From positions 1 to 5,524 of the forward strand of contig JAJFML010000074.1 in assembly GCA_021772195.1 (NCBI GenBank): a stretch of DNA of 5,524 bases, given 5' to 3'. The translations under genes and the position numbers were made by a program. This DNA is from Chlamydiota bacterium (GTDB lineage Bacteria > Chlamydiota > Chlamydiia > Chlamydiales > SM23-39). Positions within the stretch are counted from its first letter, which is position 1, and every line of letters begins with the position of its first letter. The notes below the pieces were generated by a model. That model was not told the DNA's origin. It saw only the letters and a program-made list of their open reading frames with translations, and searched no databases. Of the stretch, positions 4,831-5,524 are shown one piece after another.

Positions 4831-5524
4831 ATGATTTATATGAATAAAAACTCTAAAGCTATACTAATTCAATCTCTTCCTTGGATTTTCCTAGCTTTTT
4901 GGGTCTTGTTGAATCCAGGGCTTTGGCATTCTCGAGGCTTCTTTCATCAAGTGAATTCCATTGGCTCTATTTTTGGGGCTGCCAGCTTCTTCCTTTTTTC
5001 ATTTTCTTTTCTCTTCATTACAAAATGGAAAAAATTGGAAGATTGGCTAGGGGGACTCGATAAGGTTTTTCGCTTCCATCAATTCTTAGGGAAGGTAGGA
5101 TATTCCTGCTTAATCGTTCATGTTCTAACTTTTTCGTTTAAATGGGCTCGATGGGGCATATCTTCTTATTTCTTATTCCTTCTTCCTGTACACCCCAGAC
5201 TGTCGGTAAACTTAGGGTCTTATGCTTTTATCTTCATGACACTGATACTGGCAATAACGATCTTTAAATTACTTCCATATCATCTATGGAAAATGCTTCA
5301 TAAATGGATGAGTGTTGTTTTTTTGATTAGCTTTCTTCACTTTTGTTTCTCCGATAAAGCCATAGGAAGCGATTTATCGAATTCATTGCTCTATTTAGCG
5401 GCTTTGATAGGATTAGGGTGTGCTGCTTATAAGCAAATTTTTTATGTGTTTCTTGTAAAACCAGTTCAATACAGAATAGCAAAAGCAGAAGCTATCAATG
5501 AAACACTTTTAAAAGTTACTCTTA
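4831..5524 (+). CDS. Ferric-reductase-like transmembrane flavocytochrome, 3' truncated by window edge
   Basis: An inner-membrane protein of which 231 residues are visible, with no stop before the window ends. The first part is a ferric-reductase-like (COG4097/NOX-type) haem-binding membrane domain with about six hydrophobic helices. The signature LEDWLGGLDKVFRFHQFLGK (residues 69-88) precedes helix pairs carrying likely haem ligands: H83 and H97 (14 apart) and H157 and H170 (13 apart), with LPYHLWKMLHKW (148-159) typical of the family. The last residues, VQYRIAKAEAINETLLKVTL, look like the first strand of the FAD-binding FNR domain, so FAD- and NAD(P)H-binding domains should follow outside the window. 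Known members pass electrons from NAD(P)H through FAD and haem across the membrane; the acceptor here is not known. The start is ATG 4831 or, equally plausibly, the in-frame ATG at 4840 (MNKNSK...); neither has a Shine-Dalgarno. It is transcribed away from the decayed region. Confidence 0.82.
   Translation, partial: MIYMNKNSKAILIQSLPWIFLAFWVLLNPGLWHSRGFFHQVNSIGSIFGAASFFLFSFSFLFITKWKKLEDWLGGLDKVFRFHQFLGKVGYSCLIVHVLTFSFKWARWGISSYFLFLLPVHPRLSVNLGSYAFIFMTLILAITIFKLLPYHLWKMLHKWMSVVFLISFLHFCFSDKAIGSDLSNSLLYLAALIGLGCAAYKQIFYVFLVKPVQYRIAKAEAINETLLKVTL

Noticed and set aside
4881..5063. Open frame of 60 codons on the plus strand at the start of the ferric-reductase-like gene
   Set aside because: Overlaps in another frame the convincing haem-domain reading that begins at 4831/4840 and continues to the window edge.

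Overview
The window looks like a chromosomal segment from an obligate intracellular bacterium, most likely an environmental (amoeba- or arthropod-associated) member of the Chlamydiae. The main reason is the partial TLC/NTT-family nucleotide transporter at the left edge, a family essentially confined to energy parasites and symbionts (Chlamydiae, Rickettsiales and a few others) and plastids. The low G+C content, the several exported proteins of unknown role and the decaying genes fit that picture. The organism assignment is inference; no rRNA or other marker is present.

Layout. 1-1207 (+): 3' part of a TLC-type ATP/ADP or nucleotide transporter. It converges, with an 11-bp overlap, on a two-gene minus-strand unit: an exported beta-propeller-like protein with a C-terminal fibronectin-like domain (1442-2494), followed through a one-base stop/start overlap (TAATG) by a small DUF1653 protein (1197-1442). 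A perfect 12-bp hairpin lies in the tail of the DUF1653 gene, 6 nt after the transporter stop codon. A 189-bp divergent spacer (2495-2683) separates this unit from an eight-strand-type outer-membrane beta-barrel protein (2684-3325, +). That gene converges on a SAM-dependent methyltransferase of the Methyltransf_24 type (3336-3956, -).

From about 3945 to 4800 the sequence shows decay. The methyltransferase has no conventional start in its own frame, but a good signal-peptide-like leader sits just upstream in another frame; one extra T in a T4 run would join them. Next comes a frameshifted, N-terminally truncated remnant of an ArgP/IciA-type LysR regulator (4100-4581, +), whose ORF opens with a strong ribosome-binding site and a signal-peptide-like sequence instead of the expected helix-turn-helix domain. 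Then comes a minus-strand remnant of a second copy of the methyltransferase (about 4590-4800), which is not an open reading frame and is visible only by comparison with the intact neighbour. The window ends inside an apparently intact ferric-reductase-like membrane flavocytochrome (4831-5524, +), which has its own sigma70-like promoter.

I see no complete novel system such as a defence island, array or mobile element. The most noteworthy observations are the two methyltransferase copies flanking a broken regulator, the single-base frameshift in the leader of the first copy, the chimeric start of the regulator remnant, a dnaX-like slippery site in the propeller gene that would release it exactly before its C-terminal domain, and the hairpin embedded in the DUF1653 coding sequence.
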